Source: Lactiplantibacillus plantarum EGD-AQ4
GTDB lineage: Bacteria > Bacillota > Bacilli > Lactobacillales > Lactobacillaceae
Assembly: GCF_000463075.2 (NCBI RefSeq)
Contig: NZ_AVAQ01000001.1
Coordinates: forward strand, 248,001-312,000
Direction: 5' to 3'
DNA length: 64,000 nucleotides
Below the pieces are notes generated by a model, which was not told the DNA's origin, searched no databases, and saw only the letters and a list, made by a program, of their open reading frames with translations. Positions within the stretch are counted from its first letter, which is position 1. Each line of letters starts with the position of its first letter. Shown here in pieces: positions 8,871-17,521 of the stretch. The position numbers and the translations under genes were made by a program.

Positions 8871-11288
8871 ATGAGAATTTCTACGACATGGTTACGCGAT
8901 TATTTGAAGCTGGACATTCCAGTCGATGAATTAGCAGAAAAAATTGAACGGACGGCCGTTGAAGTTGACGGTGTGATTCGTCCGAGCGAAGGCTTGAAAA
9001 AAGTCGTGGTGGGGCATGTATTAACGTGTGAACCCCACCCAGACTCCGACCACTTGCACGTTTGTCAGGTTGATGTCGGTGAAGACGACCCCTTACAAAT
9101 CGTCTGTGGCGCACCCAACGTCGCTGCCGGTGAAAAAGTCATCGTTGCGTTACCCAATTCTTGGATTGGTGGCCACACCAAGATCAAGAAGAGTAAGATG
9201 CGTGGGGTACCGTCAAACGGGATGTTATGCGCGTTAGACGAATTAGGCTTTGATGAAAAATTAGTGCCTAAGGAAGTTGCGGATGGTATCTTTATTTTTC
9301 CAGACGATGCTACGCCAGGCGAACCAGTCTTTTCATACCTGGGAATGGACGACGAAATCATTGATATGTCAGTGACGCCTAACCGCGGTGACATGCTGAG
9401 TATGAATGGGACGGCCCATGAACTGGCAGCGATTTACGACCAACAGCCAACGATGCCAACAGTCGACTTGCATGAAGACGCGGCGCATCCTGCTGAGGAG
9501 GCATTACAGGTGCGCGTTGATGCGGATGAACATGACGTGCCAATGTATAAGATGCGTCTCATCCAGAATGTGACTATCAAGCCAAGTCCACTGTGGCTTC
9601 AGATTCGCATCTGGAACGCTGGTATGCGGCCAATCAACAACGTGGTCGATGCCACTAATTACATTTTGATGCAATACGGCCAACCCTTACATGCCTTTGA
9701 TTTTGACCAGTTAAACAACGGTCACGTCAACGTACGGTTAGCTAAAGCTGGGGAACATTTGACAACGCTTGACGGTGAAGACCGTGAATTGTTGCCAACT
9801 GATTTGTTGATTTGTAGTGATGACCAACCAATTTGTTTAGCTGGGACGATGGGTGGCTTGGATACTGAAGTCACCGACCAAACCACGACGATCGCGCTTG
9901 AAGGGGCCGTGTTTGATGCAGTTAAGATTCGTAAAACTGCGCATAACCACGACTTGCATAGTGAAGCTTCGATGCGGTACGAACGCGGCATTGATCACGG
10001 TATGACTGCGACGGCTCTAGATGCTGCTGCTGCGATGATTGCTGAATTAGGTGACGGAACGGTTGCTAGCGGCATGGTCGTTGGGCGTGACGAGGACGTT
10101 CAACCTGAAACGGTCAAAATTGATTTGGCACGTATCAACCATGTTTTGGGAACAGACTTGTCCCTTGAGACGGTTGGTGACATCTTCAAGCGCCTTGATT
10201 TTCCAACGACCGTGGACGGCGAGACCTTCACAGTGACGATTCCTTCACGGCGCTGGGATATTCACATTCCAGCTGACTTGATTGAAGAAGTCGCCCGGCT
10301 TTATGGCTATGATAACTTGCCAGCGACCTTACCAACTGGCCAACCCACGATTGGTAAACTTAATGAGACCCAACAAGTGATTCGGGACTCACGCAAGTTA
10401 ATGGAAAGTGCCGGTTTGACGCAAGCAATCAGTTATTCATTGACGACTGAAGCTAAAGCACGCGCCTTTGCTTTACATGCCAGTGACGTGACTAAGCTGG
10501 ATTTCCCGATGAGTTCAGAACGTACGACGCTGCGGTTGAGCCTAGTTTCTGGCTTGTTAGATGACTTAGCTTACAACAATGCCCGTAAAGAACATAACGT
10601 GGCGTTGTACGAAGAAGGACGCGTCTTCTACAGCCAACCCGAGGAAGTCCGGCCTAAGGAGATTGAACACATTGCTGGTGCCATTACTGGTTCAATGGTT
10701 CAAAAGAGTTGGGGTGTGGCCGAACAACCCGTCGATTTCTTCCAAATTAAAGGTATCGTGGCGGGTTACTTGAAGTCATTAGCCTTACAAGACGCGGTGA
10801 GCTACGTCGCAACGACTGACCATCCAGAAATGCATCCTGGCCGGACCGCCGATATCTATGTTGGTGATCAATTAGTTGGGTTTGTGGGCGAAGTTCATCC
10901 AACGACTGCTAAGGCTTATAAGATTCGTGAAACGTACGTCTTTGAATTGGATTTGACGGCGCTAATTGCCTTACCAAAGGCGCGGCAACAATATCAACCA
11001 ATCTCGAAGTTCCCAAGTATCACGCGTGACGTGGCGATGTTGATCGATGATGATGTCACTAACGCTGCGGTAGTTGCCTTGATCAACAAGAAGGGCGGCG
11101 CACACCTGCGGCAAGTACAGCTGTTTGATGTTTATCATGGCAGCCACGTACCAGCTGGCAAGAAGTCGTTGGCCTACACGTTGACGTATCAAGACCAGAA
11201 CGCTACTTTGGTCGATGATGACGTTACAACTGCTTTTGAAAAAGTGCTGAATGCACTGACAGATGAACTCGGTGCCGAGATTCGTTAG
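8871..11288 (+). CDS. pheT: Phenylalanyl-tRNA synthetase beta subunit
   Basis: An 805-residue subunit, the normal bacterial length. In order it has an OB-fold tRNA-binding domain (about 40-150; HPDSDHLHVCQVDVG), the B3/B4 editing domain (about 210-390), the B5 domain, a catalytic-like core (YGYDNLPATLPTGQ onwards) and the C-terminal anticodon-binding ferredoxin-like domain (PISKFPSITRDVAMLID). It follows pheS by 8 bases and is cotranscribed with it. The editing domain removes tyrosine misattached to tRNA-Phe. Confidence 0.97.
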   Translation: MRISTTWLRDYLKLDIPVDELAEKIERTAVEVDGVIRPSEGLKKVVVGHVLTCEPHPDSDHLHVCQVDVGEDDPLQIVCGAPNVAAGEKVIVALPNSWIGGHTKIKKSKMRGVPSNGMLCALDELGFDEKLVPKEVADGIFIFPDDATPGEPVFSYLGMDDEIIDMSVTPNRGDMLSMNGTAHELAAIYDQQPTMPTVDLHEDAAHPAEEALQVRVDADEHDVPMYKMRLIQNVTIKPSPLWLQIRIWNAGMRPINNVVDATNYILMQYGQPLHAFDFDQLNNGHVNVRLAKAGEHLTTLDGEDRELLPTDLLICSDDQPICLAGTMGGLDTEVTDQTTTIALEGAVFDAVKIRKTAHNHDLHSEASMRYERGIDHGMTATALDAAAAMIAELGDGTVASGMVVGRDEDVQPETVKIDLARINHVLGTDLSLETVGDIFKRLDFPTTVDGETFTVTIPSRRWDIHIPADLIEEVARLYGYDNLPATLPTGQPTIGKLNETQQVIRDSRKLMESAGLTQAISYSLTTEAKARAFALHASDVTKLDFPMSSERTTLRLSLVSGLLDDLAYNNARKEHNVALYEEGRVFYSQPEEVRPKEIEHIAGAITGSMVQKSWGVAEQPVDFFQIKGIVAGYLKSLALQDAVSYVATTDHPEMHPGRTADIYVGDQLVGFVGEVHPTTAKAYKIRETYVFELDLTALIALPKARQQYQPISKFPSITRDVAMLIDDDVTNAAVVALINKKGGAHLRQVQLFDVYHGSHVPAGKKSLAYTLTYQDQNATLVDDDVTTAFEKVLNALTDELGAEIR

Positions 11289-11306
11289 TTAGTTGCTTAA
11301 GTGATG

Positions 11307-11342
11307 AAACGCCGAATGATTTCAGGTCATTCGGCGTTTCGT
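11307..11342 (+). terminator. pheST terminator
   Basis: Perfect 13-base arms AAACGCCGAATGA and TCATTCGGCGTTT around a 7-base loop, directly after pheT. The T tract is short, but the stem is strong. Confidence 0.75.
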
Positions 11343-11394
11343 GATTTCGTCAGAACGTATTTTGCGGGTTAAGTTGGCGTGAAATAGGATTGAA

Positions 11395-11660
11395 AGGGAC
11401 TATTTAGTTGGATTACTGTTCGTCAGCTAAGTGCGCGTCCGATTCTGACTGCCGAGGCTGGCTGACAATTATATGGCACTGTCCACCACGTTCCGGCCAT
11501 TGCCCAGAATGCCTGGAAGCCGGCGTAGGACGCAGCCGCTACTGAAAGTTTACGGTAACCCGCACTCTGTCCAGCAGTTCTCAGCTGGCAGCTCTTGAAC
11601 TTGAAAAGGGCACTTATTAATCATCGTTAATACCCAATAATAACGAGCACAACACAGGTG
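11395..11660 (-). repeat. Dispersed structured repeat, copy 4 (internally deleted)
   Basis: The left part, TTGGATTACTGTTCGTCAGC, matches the start of copy 3 after its palindromic end (34835 onwards). The right part from TGTCCACCACGTTCCGGCC to CTCTTGAACTTG matches the module A end of copy 3 (35581-35705), and the outer end AATAATAACGAGCACAACAC matches the border of copy 1. The rest of the element, module B and most of module A, is absent, leaving a derivative of roughly 265 bases with both ends. Orientation is that of copy 3, inverted relative to copies 1 and 2. No gene is present here. Confidence 0.78.
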
Positions 11661-11719
11661 CAGAACCTAAAAAAATATAAAACTAGTCGCGAACTAGTGC
11701 AAACTGAGCGTCAGTTTTG

Positions 11720-11725
11720 TATAAT
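11720..11725 (+). promoter_or_regulatory. Likely -10 element for mltG
   Basis: A perfect TATAAT lies 35 bases before the TTG start. The -35 at the right distance is poor, so the extent of the promoter is uncertain. Confidence 0.45.
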
Positions 11726-11759
11726 TGATAGGATTAATCAATAAATGGAGGGGCGAGTC

Positions 11760-12950
11760 TTGAATAACAACCAGGATAACCAGGATCAAAAAGATCAAAA
11801 TGATCAACAGGATCATGGGGTAAGTGAGCCAAATCGCGTCGACCAAAAAGAACGTAAAAAGTTCTCTAAGCGCGTGATTGGTGGTGTCGTTGGGATCTTA
11901 ATCGCGTTGTTAGTCATTGTCGGGGTGCTGGGTTACCGGTATTTTGATAATGCAACGCAACCTTACGATAGCAAGGATAATCGGGTCGTCCAAGTTGACA
12001 TCCCGTACGGCGCAAGTAGTAAGAAGATTGCCGATATCCTTCAGCGTGACAAAGTGATCAAGAGCGGCTTTGTGTTTGAATATTGGACCAAAGCGCATAA
12101 CTTGTCGAACTTCCACGCTGGCTATTATCAGTTGAAGCCATCAATGACGCTGTCGCAAATTGCAAAGGCGTTGAACAAGGGTGGCTCATCTGAACCACTG
12201 CAAAGTTCGAGTGGTAAAGTCTTAATTGTCGAAGGTAGTCAGATTAAAACGATTGCCAAGACGGTTCAGAAGCAGACTGACTTCACGTCGGCAGAATTTT
12301 TAGCCTTGATGAAGAATGAAACATTCATTAAGTCATTGGCTAAGAAATATCCGCAACTATTGAGTTCGGCAATGAGTGCCAAAAAAGTGCGTTATCGCCT
12401 TGAAGGGTACTTGTTCCCTGCAACTTACGTGGTGGGCAAGAAGACCACGTTGAAGCAGTTAGTTACTCAAATGGTTTCAAAAACCAATGATGAGCTCGAA
12501 CCATACTATGCGAAGATCAAGAAGTCGAAGATGTCTGTCCAAGAAGTGATGACGTTAGCTTCATTGGTCGAACGTGAAGGTAGTACAACGAAGGACCGCC
12601 GTTTGATTGCGGGCGTCTTCTTGAATCGGTTAGCAGCTAAATGGCGGCTTGATTCAGATATTTCCGTGTTCTATGCGATCAATTCTAACAAGTCGACGTT
12701 AACGAACAAGGACTTGCAAAATGATTCACCGTATAACTTGCGTCTGCACTTGGGTTATGGTCCTGGACCATTCAACAGTCCAAGCTTGACTTCAATCAAG
12801 GCCGTACTTGATCCTGCGCAACGTAGCAAGGGTTACATGTACTTTGTTGCTGATTTGAAGACCGGTGACGTCTATTACGCGAAGACTGCAGCTGGTCATG
12901 CAGCAAATATCAAAAAGGTTTCGAAACACAACGAAGCCGCTGAAAAATAA
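11760..12950 (+). CDS. mltG: Endolytic murein transglycosylase MltG (YceG-like)
   Basis: A 396-residue membrane-anchored enzyme that cuts nascent glycan strands and is linked to side-wall synthesis and septal PBPs. The N-terminus is cytoplasmic and very rich in Asn, Gln and Asp. One membrane helix follows (about residues 40-60, IGGVVGILIALLVIVGVLGY), then a LysM-like region (DIPYGASSKKIADILQRDKVI) and the YceG catalytic domain with the conserved glutamate in LASLVEREGS and the substrate motif NSPYNLRLHLGYGPGP. TTG 11760 is chosen as start because GGAGGGG (11747-11753) lies 6 bases upstream. udk and greA follow in the same direction, an order common in Firmicutes. Confidence 0.93.
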   Translation: MNNNQDNQDQKDQNDQQDHGVSEPNRVDQKERKKFSKRVIGGVVGILIALLVIVGVLGYRYFDNATQPYDSKDNRVVQVDIPYGASSKKIADILQRDKVIKSGFVFEYWTKAHNLSNFHAGYYQLKPSMTLSQIAKALNKGGSSEPLQSSSGKVLIVEGSQIKTIAKTVQKQTDFTSAEFLALMKNETFIKSLAKKYPQLLSSAMSAKKVRYRLEGYLFPATYVVGKKTTLKQLVTQMVSKTNDELEPYYAKIKKSKMSVQEVMTLASLVEREGSTTKDRRLIAGVFLNRLAAKWRLDSDISVFYAINSNKSTLTNKDLQNDSPYNLRLHLGYGPGPFNSPSLTSIKAVLDPAQRSKGYMYFVADLKTGDVYYAKTAAGHAANIKKVSKHNEAAEK

Positions 12951-12968
12951 GAATGAGGCGACACTTAA

Positions 12969-13598
12969 ATGACGGAAAATAAACATCGCCGCCCCGTAGT
13001 CATCGGGGTAACGGGTGGTTCAGGTAGCGGTAAAACGACGGTTAGTAATGCAATCTACAATCAATTATCTGGTCAGTCATTGCTGATTTTACAGCAGGAT
13101 TCGTACTACAATGACCAGAGTGAGATGACGATGGCAGAGCGCCACGCTGTCAACTACGACCATCCCTTGGCCTTTGATACTGATTTGATGATTAAGCAAA
13201 TCAAACAGTTACTAGATTATCAACCGATTGAGAAGCCGGTTTATGATTATGAGCAATACACGCGGAGCGCGAAGACGATTCATCAAGAACCGCGTGATGT
13301 GATTATCGTGGAAGGCGTGCTGATTTTAGATGACCAACGTCTCCGTGATTTGATGGATATTAAGGTGTTCGTTGATACCGACGATGATATTCGAATAATT
13401 CGTCGGATCCAACGTGATATTAAGGAACGTGGCCGAACCCTTGATTCAGTCATCAATCAGTATCTAGCAACGGTCAAACCAATGTATCATCAGTTCGTGG
13501 AGCCAACCAAGCGTTACGCTGACTTGATTGTCCCTGAAGGTGGGGAGAATGAAGTCGCAATCGACTTGCTGACGACCAAGGTCCGTTCTATTTTATAA
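12969..13598 (+). CDS. udk: Uridine kinase
   Basis: A 209-residue enzyme that phosphorylates uridine and cytidine to UMP and CMP in pyrimidine salvage. The P-loop [12 protein letters not shown] spans residues 13-24, the base/sugar-binding QQDSYY and YDHPLAFD motifs follow, and the lid region [12 protein letters not shown] is present. It starts 18 bases after mltG and is probably in the same operon. Length is normal for the family. Confidence 0.96.
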   Translation: MTENKHRRPVVIGVTGGSGSGKTTVSNAIYNQLSGQSLLILQQDSYYNDQSEMTMAERHAVNYDHPLAFDTDLMIKQIKQLLDYQPIEKPVYDYEQYTRSAKTIHQEPRDVIIVEGVLILDDQRLRDLMDIKVFVDTDDDIRIIRRIQRDIKERGRTLDSVINQYLATVKPMYHQFVEPTKRYADLIVPEGGENEVAIDLLTTKVRSIL

Positions 13599-13610
13599 AA
13601 ATAACGTCCA

Positions 13611-13673
13611 AACCAGCACCATTTCGAATTTTAACGTTTACATTTAAAATTCGAAATGGTAGGCTGGTTTTTG
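13611..13673 (+). terminator. Terminator between udk and greA
   Basis: Very long hairpin: AACCAGC plus CCATTTCGAATTTTAA on the left pair with TTTAAAATTCGAAATGG plus GGCTGGTT on the right, ending in a T run. Confidence 0.88.
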
Positions 13674-13707
13674 ATAACTATATTTTCTATTCGAGGAGTG
13701 AAACACA

Positions 13708-14190
13708 TTGGCTGAAGAAAAAACATATCCAATGACAGAAGAAGGGAAGGTCAAGCTTGAAAAGGAGCTTGAAGACCTTCGGATTAACCAACGTCCAGAA
13801 ATTATCAACCGGATTAAGATTGCCCGTAGCTACGGTGACTTATCTGAAAATTCTGAATACGAATCTGCTAAGAATGAACAGAGTTTGCTAGAAAATCGGA
13901 TCAAGACGGTTGAACACATGCTTCAATACGCTGAAATCATCGATAGCGATAAGATTGATGAAACTGAAGTCTCAGTTGGTAAGATTGTGACTTTCAAAGA
14001 ATTACCTGATGAAGAACCAGAATCATATACCATCGTGGGTGCTGCTGAAGCTGACCCAATGGTGGGTAAGATTTCAAACGACTCACCAATTGCCAAGGGC
14101 TTAATTGGTCACCACGTCGATGAAGAAGTGGCCATCAATATCCCTGCTGGTACGATGACAGTCAAGATTTTAAAAGTTGAAAATGCGTAA
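13708..14190 (+). CDS. greA: Transcription elongation factor GreA
   Basis: A 160-residue factor that binds RNA polymerase and triggers cleavage of backtracked RNA. The N-terminal antiparallel coiled coil covers residues 1-75 with the acidic tip in [17 protein letters not shown]. The C-terminal FKBP-like domain ends with the conserved [10 protein letters not shown] and VKILKVE. The start is TTG with GAGGAG 8 bases upstream. Confidence 0.97.
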   Translation: MAEEKTYPMTEEGKVKLEKELEDLRINQRPEIINRIKIARSYGDLSENSEYESAKNEQSLLENRIKTVEHMLQYAEIIDSDKIDETEVSVGKIVTFKELPDEEPESYTIVGAAEADPMVGKISNDSPIAKGLIGHHVDEEVAINIPAGTMTVKILKVENA

Positions 14191-14199
14191 TTAACGCGT

Positions 14200-14248
14200 A
14201 AAATTCCCAGTGCTCACCAATGATTGGCGGGCGCTGGGAATTTTTTTT
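14200..14248 (+). terminator. greA terminator
   Basis: AAAATTCCCAG.GC pairs with GCGCTGGGAATTTT, followed by eight T residues. Confidence 0.92.
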
Positions 14249-14710
14249 GACTCGAAAACTAAATAATCAGGTTAAGCGAATTACAGCTATTCTGGTAGCA
14301 TATGAATGAAACGTTAGCGACGAAACGACCGCCCAGCACAGAAAGTCTGTACGAGGCGGTCGTAATTGTAGAATAATGCGATGGACTAGTCTATCGGGCT
14401 GCTTGGTACATGCAACTTACTCAAAATAGCGGGGGTGAAAATTAGTTGGCAATCGCAATATGCCGTTGTATCGAGATTTTTTATCAACTTAAATTTTGCG
14501 TCAATTTGATTGAATCAATGAAGGATTAACTACTAATTGCCGGGTTTAAACCGCAAAAGCGACTGGCATAAGCTCATCGAAAGCTGTTCGAGCTCGTATC
14601 AATTAGCTTGATTAACGTTGCCTCTAACGCCTACCAAACGGCTTTAACGTGTGCTTGCTAAGGAACAGTAAGGACACTGTTTTACTCATGTCGAAAAGTC
14701 AATGAACGAG
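14249..14710. other. Gene-free interval with a strong orphan hairpin
   Basis: About 460 bases between the greA terminator and the end of the LiaF-like gene. ACGACCGCC (14325-14333) pairs with GGCGGTCGT (14355-14363), and ACAGA pairs with TCTGT inside it. There is no T run, so this is not a standard terminator. Nothing else is recognisable; no clear match to the repeats elsewhere in the window is seen. Confidence 0.5.
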
Positions 14711-15418
14711 CTAGATATAAATAATCCGTAATTCACCTAATGAGACGCTTCCCTTGAGTATGACGCCTGGCCCAGCTGTTAAGGGAGTGCCTTCAGTGGA
14801 GACGTGGCCCATTGAATTGCTGATAGATTCTTGGACTTGCCAAGATTTTGGTAAGTAGAGTTCCAAGCTCCCCAGTGAGACATCGACTGAAATTGTGGCT
14901 TGATTGTCTTGAACATTGACATCATCAAAGTAGACCTTTGCACTTGCCATTGAGACGTCTAAAGTTGCTGACTTGAAATGCTCGCTGTGAATGTAGCGGA
15001 TACTATTACCGAGTGAGATATCCAGATTGACGTGGTCATCATTGATGGTGCCAACGTTCTCTTCGGTGTCTTGATGATGCTCATGATGGTGAGAATGGCC
15101 ATGGTGATGCCGATAATATCTGGGGCGAATCAACATACTCAGCCCAATACTAAGTAGGAGGGCGGCGCCGAGGATCGTCCAAGGCACTAATCGCGTAATG
15201 CCCAGTGGTCTGGCGTAGATGATGGCGAGAAAAGCCACAGAGAAGACGATTCCGGACATATTTAAGTATCGTAAACTACTTCCTAAGGCAGCGATTAGAA
15301 TCAGGGTGAAAAAAACGGTCAGCAGGCTGAGATGGTAACTAAATAGGCCGAGTTGGCTGGTAATTAGAATCACCGCACTCGCAATCAGGAAGATCGGCCA
15401 AAACCAATTTTTTCGCAT
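14711..15418 (-). CDS. LiaF-like membrane protein with toast-rack C-terminal domain
   Basis: A 235-residue protein. The first 105 residues form four membrane helices (beginning NWFWPIFLIASAVILI). A striking His-rich linker follows (RHHHGHSHHHEHHQD, about residues 103-117), and the C-terminal 110 residues are a beta-strand repeat (NLDISLGNSIRYI, SATLDVSMASAKVYF, VDVSLGSLELYLPKSW, SVSLGELRIIY) typical of LiaF/YvqF cell-wall-stress proteins. No LiaRS genes are adjacent. It sits directly after the LytTR regulator and starts at the base next to that gene's stop codon, so they form a two-gene operon. The His cluster suggests metal binding, but that is inference. Confidence 0.8.
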   Translation of the reverse strand: MRKNWFWPIFLIASAVILITSQLGLFSYHLSLLTVFFTLILIAALGSSLRYLNMSGIVFSVAFLAIIYARPLGITRLVPWTILGAALLLSIGLSMLIRPRYYRHHHGHSHHHEHHQDTEENVGTINDDHVNLDISLGNSIRYIHSEHFKSATLDVSMASAKVYFDDVNVQDNQATISVDVSLGSLELYLPKSWQVQESISNSMGHVSTEGTPLTAGPGVILKGSVSLGELRIIYI

Positions 15419-15874
15419 TTATAACAGTCCTTTCTGTTCAAGCCGATACTTCAGAGGGGAATAGTATCGACGTGAGGCATACAATTGTTTGGGAGAATCG
15501 TGAAACGCAATCAGGTTGCCCGTCAACGTTTTCGTTAGGGCATAAACTTGGCGAGTATTCACGATGGCGGATTCTGAGACCCGCATGAATTCGGTGGGTA
15601 ATTTGGCACCCACGGCTGTCAGGGAATGATTGACACGGTAGACACCCGTACGCGTATGCGCAGCGACTTGGTGACCCGTCGCTTCAATAAATAGAATGTC
15701 GGTGACTGGTAGTTGAATTAACTGACCACGTTGTGAAACGGGTAACGTAACCACCGTCGTGACCAGATTTTCTAGTGCCGCCACTAACGCATCAGAATCG
15801 GGATAGTCATCAGGAATTTCTAACGTGATCCTGGGCGCGTCGATTTTTGAATTGTGAATAAGATGCACCTTCAT
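15419..15874 (-). CDS. LytTR-family DNA-binding regulator
   Basis: A 151-residue protein without a receiver domain. The C-terminal 100 residues are a LytTR domain: LPVTDILFIEATGHQVAAHT, the VNHSLTAVGAKLP..FMRVSESAIVN segment and RRYYSPLKYRL at the end. The N-terminal 50 residues are a short unrecognised region. ATG 15874 follows a perfect AAGGAGGTG by 6 bases; the upstream GTG in frame lies inside that site. Such stand-alone LytTR proteins are often encoded beside membrane proteins that control them; here the partner is the LiaF-like protein downstream. Confidence 0.88.
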   Translation of the reverse strand: MKVHLIHNSKIDAPRITLEIPDDYPDSDALVAALENLVTTVVTLPVSQRGQLIQLPVTDILFIEATGHQVAAHTRTGVYRVNHSLTAVGAKLPTEFMRVSESAIVNTRQVYALTKTLTGNLIAFHDSPKQLYASRRYYSPLKYRLEQKGLL

Positions 15875-16058
15875 GGGTTTCACCTCCTTGAGTAATCTAA
15901 GTACACCACAAACCCTATGCGCTGTAAATCAGAATCTCCCCAGCGGTCATTTTGTCAGCGCAAGTGGTTTTGACCTTGCTCAATGACTGTCAATGTTGCG
16001 TTTTGTCGCTAAAACGGGCACAATGATTGTAAACGATTCCAATAATGAGGTGGCAAAT

Positions 16059-16361
16059 ATGAAAATAACGATTACGGATGCAGCAAGCAAGTGGTTTCAT
16101 GATGATATGGGTGTGACGACTGGAAACGGAGTCCGTTTCTATGGCAAAACATATGGCAAAACGGCAGTTCACAGTGGCTTTTCCATCGGCATCATGCGCG
16201 ACGACGAACCTCATCAACCGATTGCAAGTACCGAAAAAGACGGTGTTAACTACTATGTCAATGACCGTGACGAGTGGTTCTTTAAAGGTTATGATCTAAC
16301 CGTCGACTTTGATGAAGCGAATGATGGTCCGAAATACGAATACACCCCTAACAATGAATAG
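16059..16361 (+). CDS. HesB/IscA-like small protein
   Basis: A 100-residue protein resembling the HesB/YneR group of the iron-sulfur biosynthesis fold: KITITDAASKWF at the start, the GNGVRFYGKTYG and GFSIGI strands, and VNYYVNDRDEWFFKGYDLTVDF. The cysteines that A-type carriers use for cluster binding are absent; the protein has none, so a direct cluster-carrier role is doubtful. ATG 16059 follows GAGGTGG. It is a single gene next to repeat copy 2. Confidence 0.75.
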   Translation: MKITITDAASKWFHDDMGVTTGNGVRFYGKTYGKTAVHSGFSIGIMRDDEPHQPIASTEKDGVNYYVNDRDEWFFKGYDLTVDFDEANDGPKYEYTPNNE

Positions 16362-16394
16362 GGCGCATAAAACGACAAATGGTGATTAAATCAC

Positions 16395-17457
16395 GCATTG
16401 TGCTGGTTAATTTGTCATGAATCATGATTAAATCATGCTATTTTCTAAGTTCAAGTGCTGCCAGCTTAAACCCGCTGGAAACAGTGCGAGTTACCGTAAA
16501 CTTGCTGTGGTGAATGCGTCCTACACCGGCTTACAGGCATTTCTGACAACGCTGGAACGTGGTTGGACACAGATTTAAGCCGACAACCCACGTCTTAAAT
16601 ACTGGTCTTTCACGTTAGCTGCAGTATGGATGAAACGTGTTCGGGTCAGACTGGGACTTCCGGTTAGCTACGCCAGAACGCCAAGCGGAAATTCACCGCT
16701 TAACGCTCTAGCTAGGCTAATCCTCAGTCCCAACCCGTCTGAACCTCACACTCTGAAAAACACTTAGCATTGTCAGAAACACCTTCCAGCCTGGACAGTA
16801 TTCGAAAGGCAGACATGTGTGGACCCAACTTTTGATGACATGGTCGTTGGTTCTCAGTAGACAGTCATTTTGACATTCAACAATCAGAATGGTTTCTACC
16901 GATTGCTCAGCTTCCTAAACCATGATTTAATATTTCGGACACGCAGTTTCACTGAAATTGTCAGAATTTTCTCTAGTCACCGGAGATAGGAGACTCTCGA
17001 ATTCTAAACGAAGGTCATTTTATTTACAAATTTCAACACTAGTTAACATTGAAATTTGTAATCTTGCGATGAGCGAATAATATTCAGATAATCTTCTCAG
17101 TAATTAATTGCCATCAGTCACCATCCGTACCGAATAAGTCTCAGCCCAAGGGCCAGTCACTTAATATTCAGTGGTCAATTGTACCCAGATAGGTGGCTGT
17201 TCATCTCCCATTCGAATGGATTCCCGACTGTAGGGGCCGGCTGACAATGCTCAAGGGCGAAATTCTTCTTGTCCGGGTGAATTTCCCGGGCTAGAAGAAG
17301 ACTCGTATTTGAAATTGCGCAGTGGCCTTCTGCGTGAGTTCAAATCGATGTCCGCCCTGTTCCAGCGTTGTCAGCCGGCCCCGGAAGTCGGACGAGGGCG
17401 CGCATCGGCTGACGAACAGGAATCCACCAACTGGCATGATTTAATCATGATTCAGTA
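16395..17457 (+). repeat. Dispersed structured repeat, copy 2 (near-complete)
   Basis: A non-coding element of about 1.06 kb. The outer end GCATTGTGCTGGTTAATT (16395-16412) and the palindrome ATGATTAAATCATGC (16424-16438) lie on the left; the inverted palindrome GCATGATTTAATCAT (17434-17448) lies on the right. Module A has stem arms 16528-16553 and 16766-16791 around hairpin 16570-16604 and an extra nested hairpin region near 16650-16755. Module B has arms 17224-17251 and 17364-17391 enclosing P1b (17254-17259 with 17353-17358), P2 (17263-17277 with 17285-17299) and P3 (17307-17322 with 17330-17345). It is inverted relative to copy 3. Left of it, another TGATTAAATCA palindrome occurs at 16383-16393. 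Confidence 0.88.
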
Positions 17458-17460
17458 CGT

Positions 17461-17513
17461 AAAAAAATCAGTGCAGCCAGAATCTCAAAAAATTCTGACT
17501 GCACTGATTTTTA
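17461..17513. terminator. Bidirectional terminator, end of yfhO
   Basis: AAAAATCAGTGCAG.CAGAAT pairs with ATTCTG.CTGCACTGATTTTT. The orientation with T run on the minus strand suits the YfhO-family gene; on the plus strand it closes repeat copy 2. Confidence 0.88.
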
Positions 17514-17521
17514 ATAACTAA

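Noticed and set aside
17309-17521. Open frame in repeat module B that resembles a frame on the minus strand at 34840-35076 (shared LKLRSGLLREFKSMSALF)
   Set aside because: The similarity follows from nucleotide identity of the hairpin P3 region. Copy 1 shifts frame after that segment, there is no ribosome binding site, and the frame runs into a terminator.
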